Shown piece after piece: positions 52,926 through 63,200 of a stretch of 64,000 nucleotides of DNA. Position numbers and translations under genes: made by a program. Where the stretch lies: NCBI GenBank assembly GCA_036924085.1, contig JAVGWX010000011.1, positions 22,765,739-22,829,738 on the forward strand. Direction: 5' to 3'. The notes below the pieces were generated by a model, which saw nothing but the letters and a program-made list of their open reading frames with translations, was not told the origin of the DNA and ran no database searches. The stretch comes from Ariolimax columbianus. Its lineage: Eukaryota > Mollusca > Gastropoda > Stylommatophora > Arionidae. How positions within the stretch are numbered: the first letter of the stretch is position 1; each line of letters starts with the position of its first letter.

Positions 52926-53744
52926 AATAGATGAAATGATGATTTGCATATGTAAAATATATCGATGTAATCCTTAAACAAGCTATAATAACTGTTAGAA
53001 CTGACTCATTTAAACATTCAAAAGGGCTACAGGGAAAACTGGGAAAAAATGTTTTGATAAACACAAAAACAAGTAAGGGTCAGTAAAACAACTGGGACAG
53101 CAATAATATACGTTACAGAAAAAGGTCTTCGTCTAGTCTCAGAGAACCTCATGAAGAGTTAGAAACCCCACTCAGAGGCCCAGGGAACATCATGAAGAGT
53201 TAGAAACCCCACTTAGATGCCCAGGGAACCTCATTAAAAGTCAGAAACACCATCCAGAGGCCCAGGGAACCTCATCAAGCGGCCAACGGAATCTCATGAT
53301 TCGGCCCAGAAACCCCATGATAGATTATGGGAAACTACCTGGCAGCTACCGATGGACCCCCACTGGCCACACTTTTAGATACACTGGCCTAACTGATGGT
53401 GCGCATTTTTCAGCACGTGTAAGAGAATGAACAGGGAAAAAAAATCCACACCGGTTGTAATTGCATTTCTAATTGAGTTTATTCCATTCCAATCTCCTGG
53501 CAGTCTCTGGGGGAAACCGAAAAGAAAAGCAAAACTGAAAGAAAACTGCCTGCTCAATAGGAAGATCGTTGATAAGCGAATAGATGAAGAAAGGCATGGG
53601 GCGTATCTGTTAAGTTCAAACTTGTTTCCATACATTTACGGGTTCATTTCCCGCTCTGGCTAAGTTTATTGGACAGAGGGCAGTAATGTTTCCAAGAGGG
53701 CATTTCATACGGGAATGATGGGTTCAATAACCTTCACGTGCAGT
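52926..53744. other. unassigned with degenerate ~46-bp repeat at 53110-53300
   Basis: CAGGGAACCTCATGAAGAGT and TTAGAAACCCCACT recur three to four times with decay. The rest has no recognised feature. Confidence 0.5.
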
Positions 53745-53749
53745 TTGAA

Positions 53750-53997
53750 TGTGGGTGGGTGACTCGTATCTGTGTTTGGATAAGGGGTCAATGTCTGTCT
53801 TTGGATGGGTGGTCAGTGTCTGTCTTTGGATGGGTGGTCAGTGTCTGTCTTTGGATGTGTGGTCAGTGTCTGTCTTTGGATATGTAGTCAATTTCTGTCT
53901 TTGTGTGAGTCGTCCGTGTCTGTCTTTGGATGGGTGATCAGTGTCTATGAATGGATGGTCTGTGTCTGTCTTTGGATGGGCGGTCAATGTCTGTCTA
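53750..53997. repeat. 25-bp minisatellite, ~9-10 copies
   Basis: Unit GGTCAGTGTCTGTCTTTGGA plus TGGGT (starts 53786, 53811, 53836 and so on). It runs directly into R350 copy j. Confidence 0.88.
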
Positions 53998-54470
53998 TCA
54001 GGGTCAGCGAACCAGAGCTGCCAAAACCTTTCTACACCTGCACGCGGTGAGCCTGGATAACAAGCTGCAGGAAAGCAGACTTGGCTAAGGAGAAGGGATC
54101 GAAGGGGGGAGTCTAACCCGGTATTCACAAATTCCTGCTGAAGTCGGATGTGTCAGACCAAAAAGTGGAAATATCGTAGTCATGCTGTTAACTACGACAC
54201 AGCGCATTCCGTTTTCCGGACATCATCCTTCTACTTGCAAGTCCTTTTCAGGGCTTGGTAGCGGGGGCTTGAGAACGTTCAGGGCTTGGTAGCGGGGGCT
54301 TGAGAACGTTCAGGGCTTGGTAGCGGGGGCTTGAGAACGTTCAGGGCTTGGTAGCGGGGGCTTGAGAACGTTCAGGGCTTGGTAGCGGGGGCTTGAGAAC
54401 GTTCAGGGCTTGGTAGCGGGGGCTTGAGAACGTTCAGGGCTTGGTAGCGGGGGCTTGAGAATGAACGAAG
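53998..54470 (+). mobile_element. R350 copy j with 31-bp array at its 3' end
   Basis: 5'-truncated body (TCAGGGTCAGCGAACCAGAG) followed by seven exact-period 31-bp units starting 54247, 54278, 54309, 54340, 54371, 54402 and 54433. The unit is TTCAGGGCTTGGTAGCGGGG plus GCTTGAGAACG, the last 31 bp of R350 itself. The terminal GAATGAACGAA follows the last unit, so amplification lies just inside the terminus. Confidence 0.9.
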
Positions 54471-55205
54471 TAGCAGGCCTCTGTGAAGCCAGAATGTTAG
54501 CTCTTTCGTTACACCTAATCCGAGAATGACGAGGGCAGTAGATGAACCCAAGGTTTGATGCCTCTACAGTTGCCATCCATTCATGTTTTAGTCAGCCCAG
54601 GTTTGATGCCTCTACGGTAGCCATCCACTCGTGTTTTAGTCAGCCCAGGTTTAAAGCCTCAACAGTTGCCATCCATTCATGTTTTAGTCAGCCCAAGCAT
54701 GATGCCTCTACAGTTGCCATTCACTCATGTTTTAGTCAGCCCTTTCAGAGATACGGATTTGGAGTTTTGACACGATGACTGACCCTGTTAAAGAGGTCAC
54801 AGATAGCCCTCTCAGAGCTGCAGCCACTGCTTCTATCTTCATTCTTGTGCTTGATGTTGCTGCCTTGCATGCTCAGCGACGACCTGTCCTATCTAGCCGA
54901 GAAGACCAAACCAGACACCTTACTGCGTAGCACCGATCCATCTGTATATGTGATAGCATCATTGTACTACATATTGTCATGAGCTTGTTAACCTCGAACT
55001 CTGTCCTCCCATTGCACTAGTCTTTGCATTCCCTGCCTAGGGTTACGATCACTTCATGGTAATCTATCATGCTATCGCCAGCGATGACCGATTCTTCTCC
55101 CTTGACTATCTTCTCGACTGTGGTCACCTGTCCAATAATTCTCTCTGCTGTTGCCATCCACGACGCTCCTCTCTTGTTTCTGATCCTTGATATCTTAGGT
55201 GTACA
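54471..55205 (-). mobile_element. LINE-E remnant with 48-bp RNase H array
   Basis: Minus strand from 55205: RGASWMATAERIIGQ, YHEVIVTLGREC, ITYTDGSVLRSK (first Asp), a decayed Glu region, then four 48-bp units (54742-54543), then LGFIYCPRHSRIRCNERANI and LASQRP up to the R350 boundary. The last catalytic Asp appears as Asn (NERAN for NERAD). Several stops. Confidence 0.78.
54543..54742 (-). repeat. 48-bp array from LINE-E RNase H, 4 copies
   Basis: Unit GTTTGATGCCTCTACAGTTG, CCATCCATTCATGTTTTAGT, CAGCCCAG. The complement encodes LKHEWMATVEASNLG, the counterpart of LRYEWIAAVEASNLQ at 18.05 kb, so a 16-codon piece of RNase H was tandemly multiplied in place. Confidence 0.88.
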
Positions 55206-55261
55206 GCGGATGACCTAAACGTTATGTGTTTACAACTCTCTACCATGACGGTTTTCCCAGT

Positions 55262-55670
55262 TCCCCTTCATTTGGACTAGACATTTCTTTTCCCCGTCAT
55301 TTGGACTAGACATTTCTTTTCCCCATCATTTGGACTAGACATTTCTTTTCCTCATCATTTGGACTAGACATTTCTTTTCCCCGTCATTTGGACTAGACAT
55401 TTCTTTTCCCCATCATTTGGACTAGACATTTCTTTTCCTCATCATTTGGACTAGACATTTCTTTTCCCCGTCATTTGGACTAGACATTTCTTTTCCCCAT
55501 CATTTGGACTAGACATTTCTTTTCCCCATCATTTGGACTAGACATTTCTTTTCCCCATCATTTAGACTAGACATTTCTTTTCCCCATCATTTAGACTAGA
55601 CACTTCTTTTCCCCATCATTTAGACTAGACATTTCTCTACCCCAGTTCCCCTTTATTTGGACTAGAAATG
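55262..55670. repeat. 29-bp minisatellite, ~13 copies
   Basis: Unit TTTGGACTAGACATTTCTTT plus TCCCCATCA. Both ends share CCCAGTTCCCCTT(C/T)ATTTGG. It begins about 55 bp beyond the 5' edge of LINE-E. Confidence 0.9.
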
Positions 55671-56640
55671 TCTTAGTGCGATACAAATGTGTACAGAAAC
55701 CACCGCTGTCAAAGAGCTCACACTGCTTTTAAACAGGTTTGCTATAGATGGCCAACTGTCACATCAACCCTATACTTCGGCGTGTGGGAAAGAGAAACAA
55801 GTGAAGAGAAACTTCGAAATAAAACAACGTGCCACCAAAAGAAAGCATATCAATATGAGGGATAACTCCTTTTACCGAATCTATGAAGAAATCGTCTGGA
55901 TTAGCCTCCCCTGCCCTTTCACAAATTAGCACAAACATCCTTTGATGTGAGTCGAAAGCCTCAATGTTATCTCACACGTACTCACACTAAGTTCTGTCAG
56001 TCCGGACTTGTCGAATAATTGTCGAACGCGTATTTTATGTGTGCTTGAAACGGACCAGACAATGCGTTCCTTAATACAGAGAACTCATAACAGGTTTCTT
56101 TGAATCAGCCCTGCTGGGATTAGTCTTTGAAACAGCCGACATTCAAACTACCCCAATCCTTTCTAACAATTCAAGTAACGCTTTCAACTTATTCTCTCTC
56201 ACAAAGGAGTGAAACGTGAGATGTTAGAAAGGAGGGCTGTGTCTTTCCGCCATCTTACGAGATTTCATATTTCCCTCTCATTAGTTAGTCTCTGCACGTT
56301 TTCTCACAATAATTCTGTTTCAAGAGGACTTCAGAGTGACTTCTAAACAGCTTTGCGGGAGACGGGAATCTAGCCCGGATGTTCTTAATTCGACTCGAAG
56401 AGGTGTAGTTAGAGAAATTGTCGGTATTCCGACTTCTGTCTCGCTTTGATGTATGGTCTCAATGCCACTTAGCGCCAAAGAGGAAGGTAGCTGTATGATT
56501 AGTTCACCATTCACGTGTCTTGTGTGTGTATACCATCGTGACTTCGGGAATTGCCGTTACCACGGACTTGGCCGATCGTGTCCTCACATAAACTTGGAAG
56601 TTCAATCATGTTTTCCAGTACAACTTCTAGGCGCGTACAT
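55671..56640. other. unassigned sequence
   Basis: About 970 bp with no recognised repeats. Frames of 80 and 78 codons (55687-55929, 56453-56689) have no known motif. A candidate for unique host DNA, but nothing proves an exon. Confidence 0.4.
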
Positions 56641-57080
56641 GGCAACAGATGCAGCAGTGGATGAGTTGACAGCAGTCATCGACTCCTAGCTGGCTGCTTG
56701 CATCATGGTCATGTCAAACCTATACACAGGGCAACAGATGCAGCAGTGGATGAGTTGATAGCAGCCATCGACTCCTAGCTGGCTGCTTGCATCATGGTCA
56801 TGTCAAACCTATACACAGGGCAACAGATGCAGCAGTGAATGAGTAGACAGCAGCCATCGACTCCTAGCTCGCTGCTTGCATCAGGATCAGTGAACCAGAG
56901 CTCACCAAGACCCTATCCCGCCTACAACAAGTGACGGCCCTGGAACCAGGCTGCACTAGTACAGAGATAGGGATCGCACTGAGAAGGCAAGCCCGGTACC
57001 CACAAAAAGCCAGCTGAAATCGGATGTGTTAGGCCGAAAAGCGCAGATATCGCAGCCTCGCTGTAAACTACGACACAAAT
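56641..57080 (+). mobile_element. diverged R350 with 89-bp array of its 5' part
   Basis: GGCAACAGATGCAGCAGTGG starts at 56641, 56730 and 56819 (period 89). The unit (GCAGTGGATGAGTTGACAGC, ATCGACTCCTAGCTGGCTGC) is an old form of the R350 5' region; the last unit continues into a diverged R350 body (GGTACCCACAAAAAGCCAGC; AAACTACGACACAAATTC) that is truncated at 3'. Confidence 0.72.
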
Positions 57081-57221
57081 TCAAAAACATTCTTATCAGG
57101 AAGAACGCTAAAGAAGATGACAAATAAACGTATACTCAACTTAACGTCGTTGTGGGGAGGAAGACTAACGTCTAACTAAAGTCCCTTCCCTTGGCTTCCT
57201 TAGTGACCCTCATTGGAAAGG

Positions 57222-57435
57222 GGATGTTTTCGTAGCACCCTTAACGGGGTGAGGGATCGACGTGATCCCCGTAGTAGTGAGGGACACACAGATGAAGCCA
57301 ATCGTAGCACAACCGCTTAGAGGACCCCGGTGCACCTTCATCAGCACGCCCGGGATAAGAGGAAAGCTACTGCAACCCGCCAATTAACGTCCTTTTCAAG
57401 GCCCACAAAAGAGTAACCTACTCATTATGGGCATA
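57222..57435 (-). mobile_element. T37 left arm, reversed
   Basis: Complement of the T37 left arm: CGACGTGATCCCCGTAGTAG, CTTAGAGGACCCC, CAGCACGCCCGGGATAAGAG and AAGAGTAACCTACTCAT. No core units. Confidence 0.75.
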
Positions 57436-57504
57436 CGCAAACAACAACAAACAACGTCTTTATACTGGTTTAGAAGACTCTACTGAGTCTGTATACAACC
57501 AGTT

Positions 57505-57612
57505 TCTTGGAGTGTGGCTTAAACGATGTGCGAGTCCATCTTAACGAGTCCAGACTCAAACGCTAGAGCTAAGTAGACCCGTAGCCAGTTAGGCGCCTCT
57601 GTTGCTTCTTTT
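57505..57612. mobile_element. fragment of the GTCGTAAGAGG-type dispersed element
   Basis: TTAAACGATGTGCGAGTCCA, ACTCAAACGCTAGAGCTAAG and CCAGTTAGGCGCCTCTGTTG match part of 51030-51110. Short fragment. Confidence 0.55.
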
Positions 57613-57655
57613 AGCAAACCATCTGGAGAAAGGTACAAATAACTTGGGTAGATTT

Positions 57656-58148
57656 CTTCTTCTTCTTCTTCTTCTTCTTCTTCTTCTTCTTCTTCTTCTT
57701 CTTCTTCTTCTTTTTCTTCTTCTTCTTTCTTCTTCTTCTTCTTCTTCTTCTTCTTCTTCTTCTTCTTCTTCTTCTTCTTCTTCTTCTTCTTCTTCTTCTT
57801 CTTCGTTCGTTCTCAATCTCCCACTACCAAACCCTGAAAGGGCTTAAGTAGCAGAATGTAGTCCAGAGAACGGAATGCGTTGTGTCGTAGTTTACAGCTT
57901 GGCTGCGATATTTGCACCTTTCGGTCCAACACATCCGACTTCAGCAAGCATTTTTTTAGTACCGGGTTAGCATTCCCTCTTCGATAACTTCTCCTTAGCC
58001 AGTCTGCCCTGCTGCAACCTGTTATCCAGGATCATCGCGTGGAGGTGTAGAAGAATTTTGGCAGCTATGTTTCGCTGGCCCTGACGCTAGCAGTCAGCTA
58101 TGGGTCGCTGACCACTGCAGCTCATGTGCTGCTCAGCATCTTGATCCC
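57656..58148 (-). mobile_element. R350 copy k, full length with ~149-bp TTC tail inside TSD
   Basis: Perfect 14-bp TSD ACTTGGGTAGATTT at 57642-57655 and 58149-58162. Between them lie (TTC)n 57656-57804 and then an almost complete reversed R350 (GTTCGTTCTCAATCTCCCAC to CAGCATCTTGATCCC). The microsatellite is therefore part of the inserted unit. Confidence 0.93.
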
Positions 58149-58329
58149 ACTTGGGTAGATTTGAATTTTGACCAAGACACCCAGCATAAGGTGACCTAAA
58201 GCTAGTGGACGTGGGGCATGCAGCCTCGCCGTGTACAATGTTCTTCTTCTGCTTCATCGTCTTTTTCTTCTTCATCGTCATTTTCTTATTTTTCGTATTC
58301 TTCGTCTTCTTGATCTTTTTTTTTTCTTC

Positions 58330-58727
58330 TTCTTCTTCTTCTTCTTCTGCTTCTTTTTCTTCTTTTTCTTCTTTTTCTTCTTCTTCTTCTTCTTCTTCTT
58401 CTTCTTCTTCTGCTTCTTCTTCCACTTCTTTTTCTTCTTCTTCTTCTTCTGCTTCTTCTTCTTCTTCTGCTTCTTCTGCTTCTTCTTCTTCTTCTTCTTC
58501 TTCTGCTTCTTCTTCCACTTCTTTTTCTTCTTCTTCTGCTTCTTCTTCTTCTTCTGCTTCTTCTGCTTCTTCTTCTTCTTCTTCTTCTTCTTCTTCTTCT
58601 TCTTCTTCTTCTTCTTCTTCTGCTTCTTCTGCTTCTTCTTCTTCTTCTTCTTCTTCTTCTTCTTCTTCTTCTTCTTCTTCTTCTTCTTCTTCTTCTTCTT
58701 CTGCTTCTTCTTCTTCTTCTTCTTCTT

Positions 58728-58758
<31 letters not shown>

Positions 58759-59170
58759 GTCTTTTTCTTTGTTTTCGTATTCTTAGTCTCCTTGATCTTC
58801 CTCTTCATCGTCTTCTTCTTCTTCTTCTTTCTCTTCTTTGGCTTTCGTCCTAAAATGGACATTTTGTCGTAGTTTAAAGCGAAGCTGCGATATTCGATCC
58901 TCACAACCAATTACAGCAGGCGTTTTTGTGTACGGGTTTACCTGCCCACCGCGATCCCTGTTCTTTTAGCCAGACAACACTAGTGCAGCCTGTTTCCAGG
59001 ACCGCCGCTCGAAGGCAGATTATGGTCGTAGTCAGCCCTGGTTCACTGACCGTAATCTAGCAACCAACTATGAGTCGCTTTCAGCTCATTCATTGTGCAG
59101 CATCTTCAGCCCACTGTGCATCCGAGAAAAGGCTGAGTTGCAGCAGCCTGGTCAATAAGGAGTCGATCGA
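58330..59170 (-). mobile_element. diverged R350 with ~500-bp TTC/CTT tract
   Basis: 58318-58850 is (TTC)n with TGC, CCA and TTTTTC interruptions, followed by a worn reversed R350: GTAGTTTAAAGCGAAGCTGC, TTACAGCAGGCGTTTTTGTG, GACCGCCGCTCGAAGG, TATGAGTCGCTTTCAGCTCA, GCAGCATCTTCAGCCC. The tract is more mutated than copy k's, matching an older insertion. No TSD seen. Confidence 0.75.
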
Positions 59171-59911
59171 CACTGTGATCCCCCTTAGTGCTGAGCCTAC
59201 TGAGAATCATTGCATTGCACTACATCGAGGATGACGCTGGCCCACCTTCATCAGTAGTTCATATCGGATGTAAGAAGAGCATCTGTAACCGGCTCAAAAA
59301 GAAACATCGTCAAGCACATGTAGTTTTTCAGACCGAAGTGGCAGCAGGACTGGTGCCTGTGCTTCTTACAGCAAAGGTACCGAGGTCGGTCTCCTCTAGC
59401 AACACGCTCCAATCAATGTAGATGTAAATGGGTACCCGACTTAATGTTAGTCAGCTTGGAAGCAGCTGGTTATCTCATTTCACATAATCCGGTACCCATT
59501 TCAATAAAGAGATATCTTGAACAACTTTTTCTTTGTGTTTGCGTTCGCCTTATATCTCTCTTCCCCAATGCGGTGTACATTGCCGGACATTCTTGAAGTA
59601 CGTCGTGTTCAGGGGTCTGGACTCATGTTCCACATGGACAACCATTTGTTTGGGAGATGTTGGGCCGATATAGGTGGCACAGTAATCTGCAGTGGGCCGT
59701 TCTCATGCAGAAAATAGCAGTTTGCTGGAACCTGTAAAGCTGTTGGATTGGTCTGGACTGTTACTCTCTTTCTCTCTAATTTCCTTCTATCATTTTATTG
59801 TATACGTTACTCTCTTTCTCTCTAATTTTCTTCTCTCATTTTATTGTATATTGACTGGGAATGATGGATTTAGCCTCCTTATATGACACGTTATGGGTCA
59901 ATTGTTCCATT
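59171..59911. other. unassigned; contains ~50-bp local duplication
   Basis: TACTCTCTTTCTCTCTAATT and TCATTTTATTGTATA occur twice at 59760-59855. GTTTGCGTTCGCCTTATATC near 59537 resembles the SINE-V tail side at 59935, so another SINE-V 3' fragment may lie here. No gene recognised. Confidence 0.45.
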
Positions 59912-60140
59912 TTTTCACCTGTTTTGGATAGGTTTTTTGCGTTCGTCTTATTTCTCTGTTCCCCAAGGCGGTGTGCTTTGCATCCGACTCTGGCATGCAT
60001 TTTATGTAAGGGTCTGCTTCCTCCTGCATTTTCTAAGGGTTTGCTTCCCCGGGGTAACGGCCGGTGCTGTGGTTGGGAAGCGAACCCAGCACCTCCGAGT
60101 TGTGAGCCGTGTCACTTAACCACTAGCCCACGTCGTCCCC
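59912..60140 (-). mobile_element. SINE-V copy 2
   Basis: Minus strand begins GGGGACGACGTGGGCTAGTG, with TAGTGGTTAAGTGACACGGC and GGGTTCGCTTCCC (B-box position), then the body with AACCCTTAGAAAATGCAGGA and TTACATAAAATGCATGCC, as in copy 1. Confidence 0.78.
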
Positions 60141-60206
60141 TCCCACGATTTCATTTCACTCTGGGCAGATTCATAGGCGCTCAGTCCCTCTCAGTTGTTA
60201 TTATTT

Positions 60207-60765
60207 ACTCTTTTGTGCGCCTTGAACAGGACGTTAAGTGGCGGGTTGCAGTAGCTTTCCTCACATCCCGAGCGTGCTGATGAAGGTGGTCCTCCAGGCG
60301 GTTGTGCTGTGCATTGTTTCATCTGCGTGTCACACACTACTACCGTAGATCATGTAGATCGCTTATATTGTTAGCCAGGCTGCGATGAAAAAAACCGTTT
60401 CCAGGGAGGGCTACAAGGAAGCCCAAGGTTAGGGTCTTTACCTGACCCTGACTAACATGTCCGATCAGTATGTTGTGCCTGACCCTGACTAACATGTCCG
60501 ATCAGTATGTTGTGCCTGACCCTGACTAACATGTCCGATCAGTATGTTGTGCCTGACCCTGACTAACATGTCTGATCAGTATGTTTTGTCTGACCCTGAC
60601 TAACATGTCTGATCAGTATGTTGTGCCTGACCCTGACTAACATGTCTGATCAGTATGTTGTGCCTGACCCTAACTAACATGTCTGATCAGTATGTTGTGC
60701 CTGACCCTGACTAACATGTCCGATCAGTATGTTGGGCCTGACCAGACGTTAGTCTACTTCCCAGG
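60207..60765 (+). mobile_element. T37 composite element, ~8-copy array
   Basis: Left arm TACTCTTTTGTGCGCCTTGA through CTACAAGGAAGCCCAAGG, core array 60437-60745 of 37-bp units (GATCAGTATGTTGTGCCTGA; variants GTCC/GTCT), right arm GACCAGACGTTAGTCTACTT. Complete layout. Confidence 0.85.
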
Positions 60766-60774
60766 AAATAGCGA

Positions 60775-60965
60775 AAAGTGTAGATACTGCTGGTTATTGT
60801 AGCTTACTGTATGTACACACTCCTGCTAATCCACTCATGTGTCCCTTTCTGATGGACATTTGAGAGGTCCCATAATCTTGCAATCTTTGTATTGTTGGTT
60901 CATCGACTGCATTGTCTTCTAAATAAAGGCGGTCGTTAAAAACTTCAAAATGTCACTTTTTCCCA
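60775..60965 (-). mobile_element. diverged LINE-E remnant
   Basis: Complement contains GACATTTTGAAGTTTTTAAC, CGACCGCCTTTATTTAGAAG and GGAGTGTGTACATACAG, aligning with the SDILKSI...DRLLDED...GVC region of LINE-E at 18.2-18.35 kb. Abuts T37 as at 4.3 kb, but with the core in the opposite relative orientation. Confidence 0.6.
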
Positions 60966-61084
60966 TTGCCCGTGTCTCCGCTACGCTCCTCCCCATGAGG
61001 CCAGGATGTCAGTTCGTTCATTCGTGCAAACCTCAGAATGGCCAGGTCATAGATACTAAAAGTTCCCGTTAATGTATCATGATA

Positions 61085-61600
61085 CAACATTGTATCATCT
61101 GACTCCACATCATTTCTTGTGACGCGCCATTATATTAAGTGACTCCACATTGTATCATATGCCTCCACATTGTACTATATGACTCTATAATAGTTCTTAT
61201 GACGCCCCATCCTATTCGTGACGCCACGCCGTACCATACTACTCCACCTCATATGTTATGACGCCCCATTATATTCGTGACGCCATGTTTTACCATATGA
61301 CTTCACCTCAAATCGAATGACCACCCCCCACCCTCCCCCCCCCCCCCAATCCTATCCGTGACGCCACGTCATACCGCATGACTCCACCTTATTTCTTATA
61401 CCACCTCGTTCTATTCCGTGACGACGCATTGTATTTTATGACACCACCTCGTATCTTATGACGCACCATTCTATTCCGTGACGCCACGTTGTACAGTCTG
61501 ACTCCACCTTATCTCTTATACCACACCATTCTATCCCGTGACGCCACATCGTATCACATGGCGCCGCGCTGTATCACATGCTGCCACAAGTATCCACACA
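61085..61600. repeat. degenerate ~40-65-bp tandem repeat
   Basis: GACTCCACCTCAT, TTATGACGCCCCATTCTATT and GTGACGCCACGTTGTACCAT recur with drift (GACTCCAC-like starts near 61101, 61141, 61239, 61300, 61379, 61440, 61500). Old array with a C-rich run near 61327-61348. Confidence 0.75.
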
Positions 61601-61937
61601 CGCACAGCGGAACTTCTCACATGCCAACTATTTCTGGGAGCATCATCACTCAAGCTCCAAAAACTCGTGCATTCCCTCCTAGCTTTCTTATTAAATACTC
61701 ACCGCATCCAACTCAGCCCTTCTAATGTGCACTCGTGGAGGATGGGGGGGGGGGGGGGTGTCTCGTGGGCACGAAAGCCATCTACACTGTGATGATAAAT
61801 GTGACACATCGCTCCTGATCATAGCAGTATTGAGGGGAGGTTTCTGTTGTTCTTCGCTTGTTATGTTTTTTTTTGTTTTTCGTGTAATGTCTTTCTGTCG
61901 CTCCTCACTTTTCTTATGTAGATTTATATCTTCTGTT
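61601..61937. other. unassigned sequence with G run
   Basis: G homopolymer of about 15 at 61744-61758. No gene or element recognised. Confidence 0.4.
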
Positions 61938-62070
61938 GGGGACGGCGTAGGGTAGTGGTTAGTGACACGGCTCACAGCCGATCCCCATCGCAACACCGGC
62001 CGTTACCCCGGGGAAACCAATCCTTAGTAAATGCTGGAGGAAGCAGGCCCTTACATAAAATGCATGCTTA
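61938..62070 (+). mobile_element. SINE-V copy 3, deleted head
   Basis: GGGGACGGCGTAGGGTAGTG, GTGACACGGCTCACAGCCGA (the anticodon-to-B-box part is shortened), CACCGGCCGTTACCCCGGGG and TTACATAAAATGCATGC. Ends where a CR1-like RT begins. Confidence 0.75.
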
Positions 62071-62445
62071 CAGACCATTCTCGAATTTTATCTAAATCCT
62101 ACCTCAATATATCCACTTCTGCTTTAGATGAGACACTACTGCATAGTTTTGTGTCATCAGCAAATTTTGCAATCATGGATCCCATATCAATGTCCAAATT
62201 GTTTATATATATCGAGAACAAAATTGGTCCCAAAACCGAGCCCTGTGGCTCTCCACTTTTCACTTCACACCACTCAGAGTACTCCTTATTTATGCCCACC
62301 CTCTGCCATCATCCCGTTAACCAATTTTCAATCCTTTTGGCAACTTCCCCATCTAGTCTATGTGATTTTAACTTTCGAAATAATTTTTTATGAGGTACTC
62401 CATCAAAGGCCTTTGCAAAATCTAGATAAATAACCACAGTGAGAA
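62071..62445 (-). mobile_element. CR1-like reverse transcriptase fragment
   Basis: RT palm of a non-LTR retrotransposon. Minus strand from 62445: VVIYLDFAKAFDGVPHKKLF (first catalytic Asp), RIENWLTG then a TGA stop, GINKEYSEWCEVKSGEPQGS, VLGPILFSIYINNLD, and IAKFADDTKLCSS (catalytic Asp pair). Motif order and spacing fit CR1-type RT, which copies element RNA at a nicked target. Truncated both ends with at least one stop. Confidence 0.82.
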
Positions 62446-62552
62446 TGTCTAGTGTGAAACGATTCTTCCTCTATGTTCATGTTCTCTTTGTGGTTCCCTG
62501 GCTGATCGTTCCCACCCTGCGTGCTTTTATGTTTTAGATTTATTCTTACTTG

Positions 62553-62750
62553 ACATGTACTTTTACATGGACAGAAGACCCGCAGCCTGTTAGGCGCCAT
62601 CTATGCTGTTTTAACCAAACCACAGAACCATGGTCGGTGTTATGACATGTCACACAGTTAGTCGCCTCTTACGACATGCTCTTTGTGGGGAAGTGGTGCT
62701 TTTATTGTCCTTGTCAAACACACAGACCCCGATGGACCACTGGCTACTTA
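62553..62750. mobile_element. fragment of the GTCGTAAGAGG-type dispersed element
   Basis: GCAGCCTGTTAGGCGCCATC, GTTATGACATGTCACACAG and TTAGTCGCCTCTTACGACAT match 51080-51200 closely. ACATGTACTTTTACATGG at its left resembles CCTGTACTTCTACAGG at 50875. Confidence 0.65.
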
Positions 62751-62847
62751 TTTGTGCATTATTCTATTTAATCACCATCTTGAGCAACAACATTATCATC
62801 ATGTGTCCGTATGGTTCCCCTTAATACATAATACTGCACCAGATACT

Positions 62848-63200
62848 ATGAAAGCCTAGTTTGTTCTTTGTAGATCTAGGTCATGTCTGTCTGTCTGTGA
62901 ACACCTAGTTTGTTGTTTGTAGATCTAAGACATTCTGTTTATCTGTCTGTGAACATCTAATTTGTTCTTTGTAGATCTAGGGGATGTATGTGTTTGTAAA
63001 TATCTAGTTTGTTCTTTGTAGATCTAGGGCATGTCTGTCTGCCTGTCTATATATGTGAGGATCCAGTTTATTCCCTGTGGATGTCAAACCCGCATGTTTG
63101 TCGATCTGTGATGACCTACTTATTCCCTGTATATGCCAGGTCTGTTTGTCTGTGTGTGGGAGGACCCAGCATATTCCATGTGAATGTCAGGCCCGCACGT
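62848..63200. repeat. degenerate ~50-bp tandem repeat
   Basis: CTAGTTTGTTCTTTGTAGAT starts near 62856, 62905, 62957 and 63004, then decayed forms (CCAGTTTATTCCCTGTGGAT, CCTACTTATTCCCTG) to 63200. Divergence increases left to right. Confidence 0.78.

Noticed and set aside
58205..58910. Poly-Phe, poly-Ser and poly-Lys frames near 14.6, 46.0, 57.7 and 58.2 kb
   Set aside because: Frames of (TTC)n/(GAA)n microsatellites.
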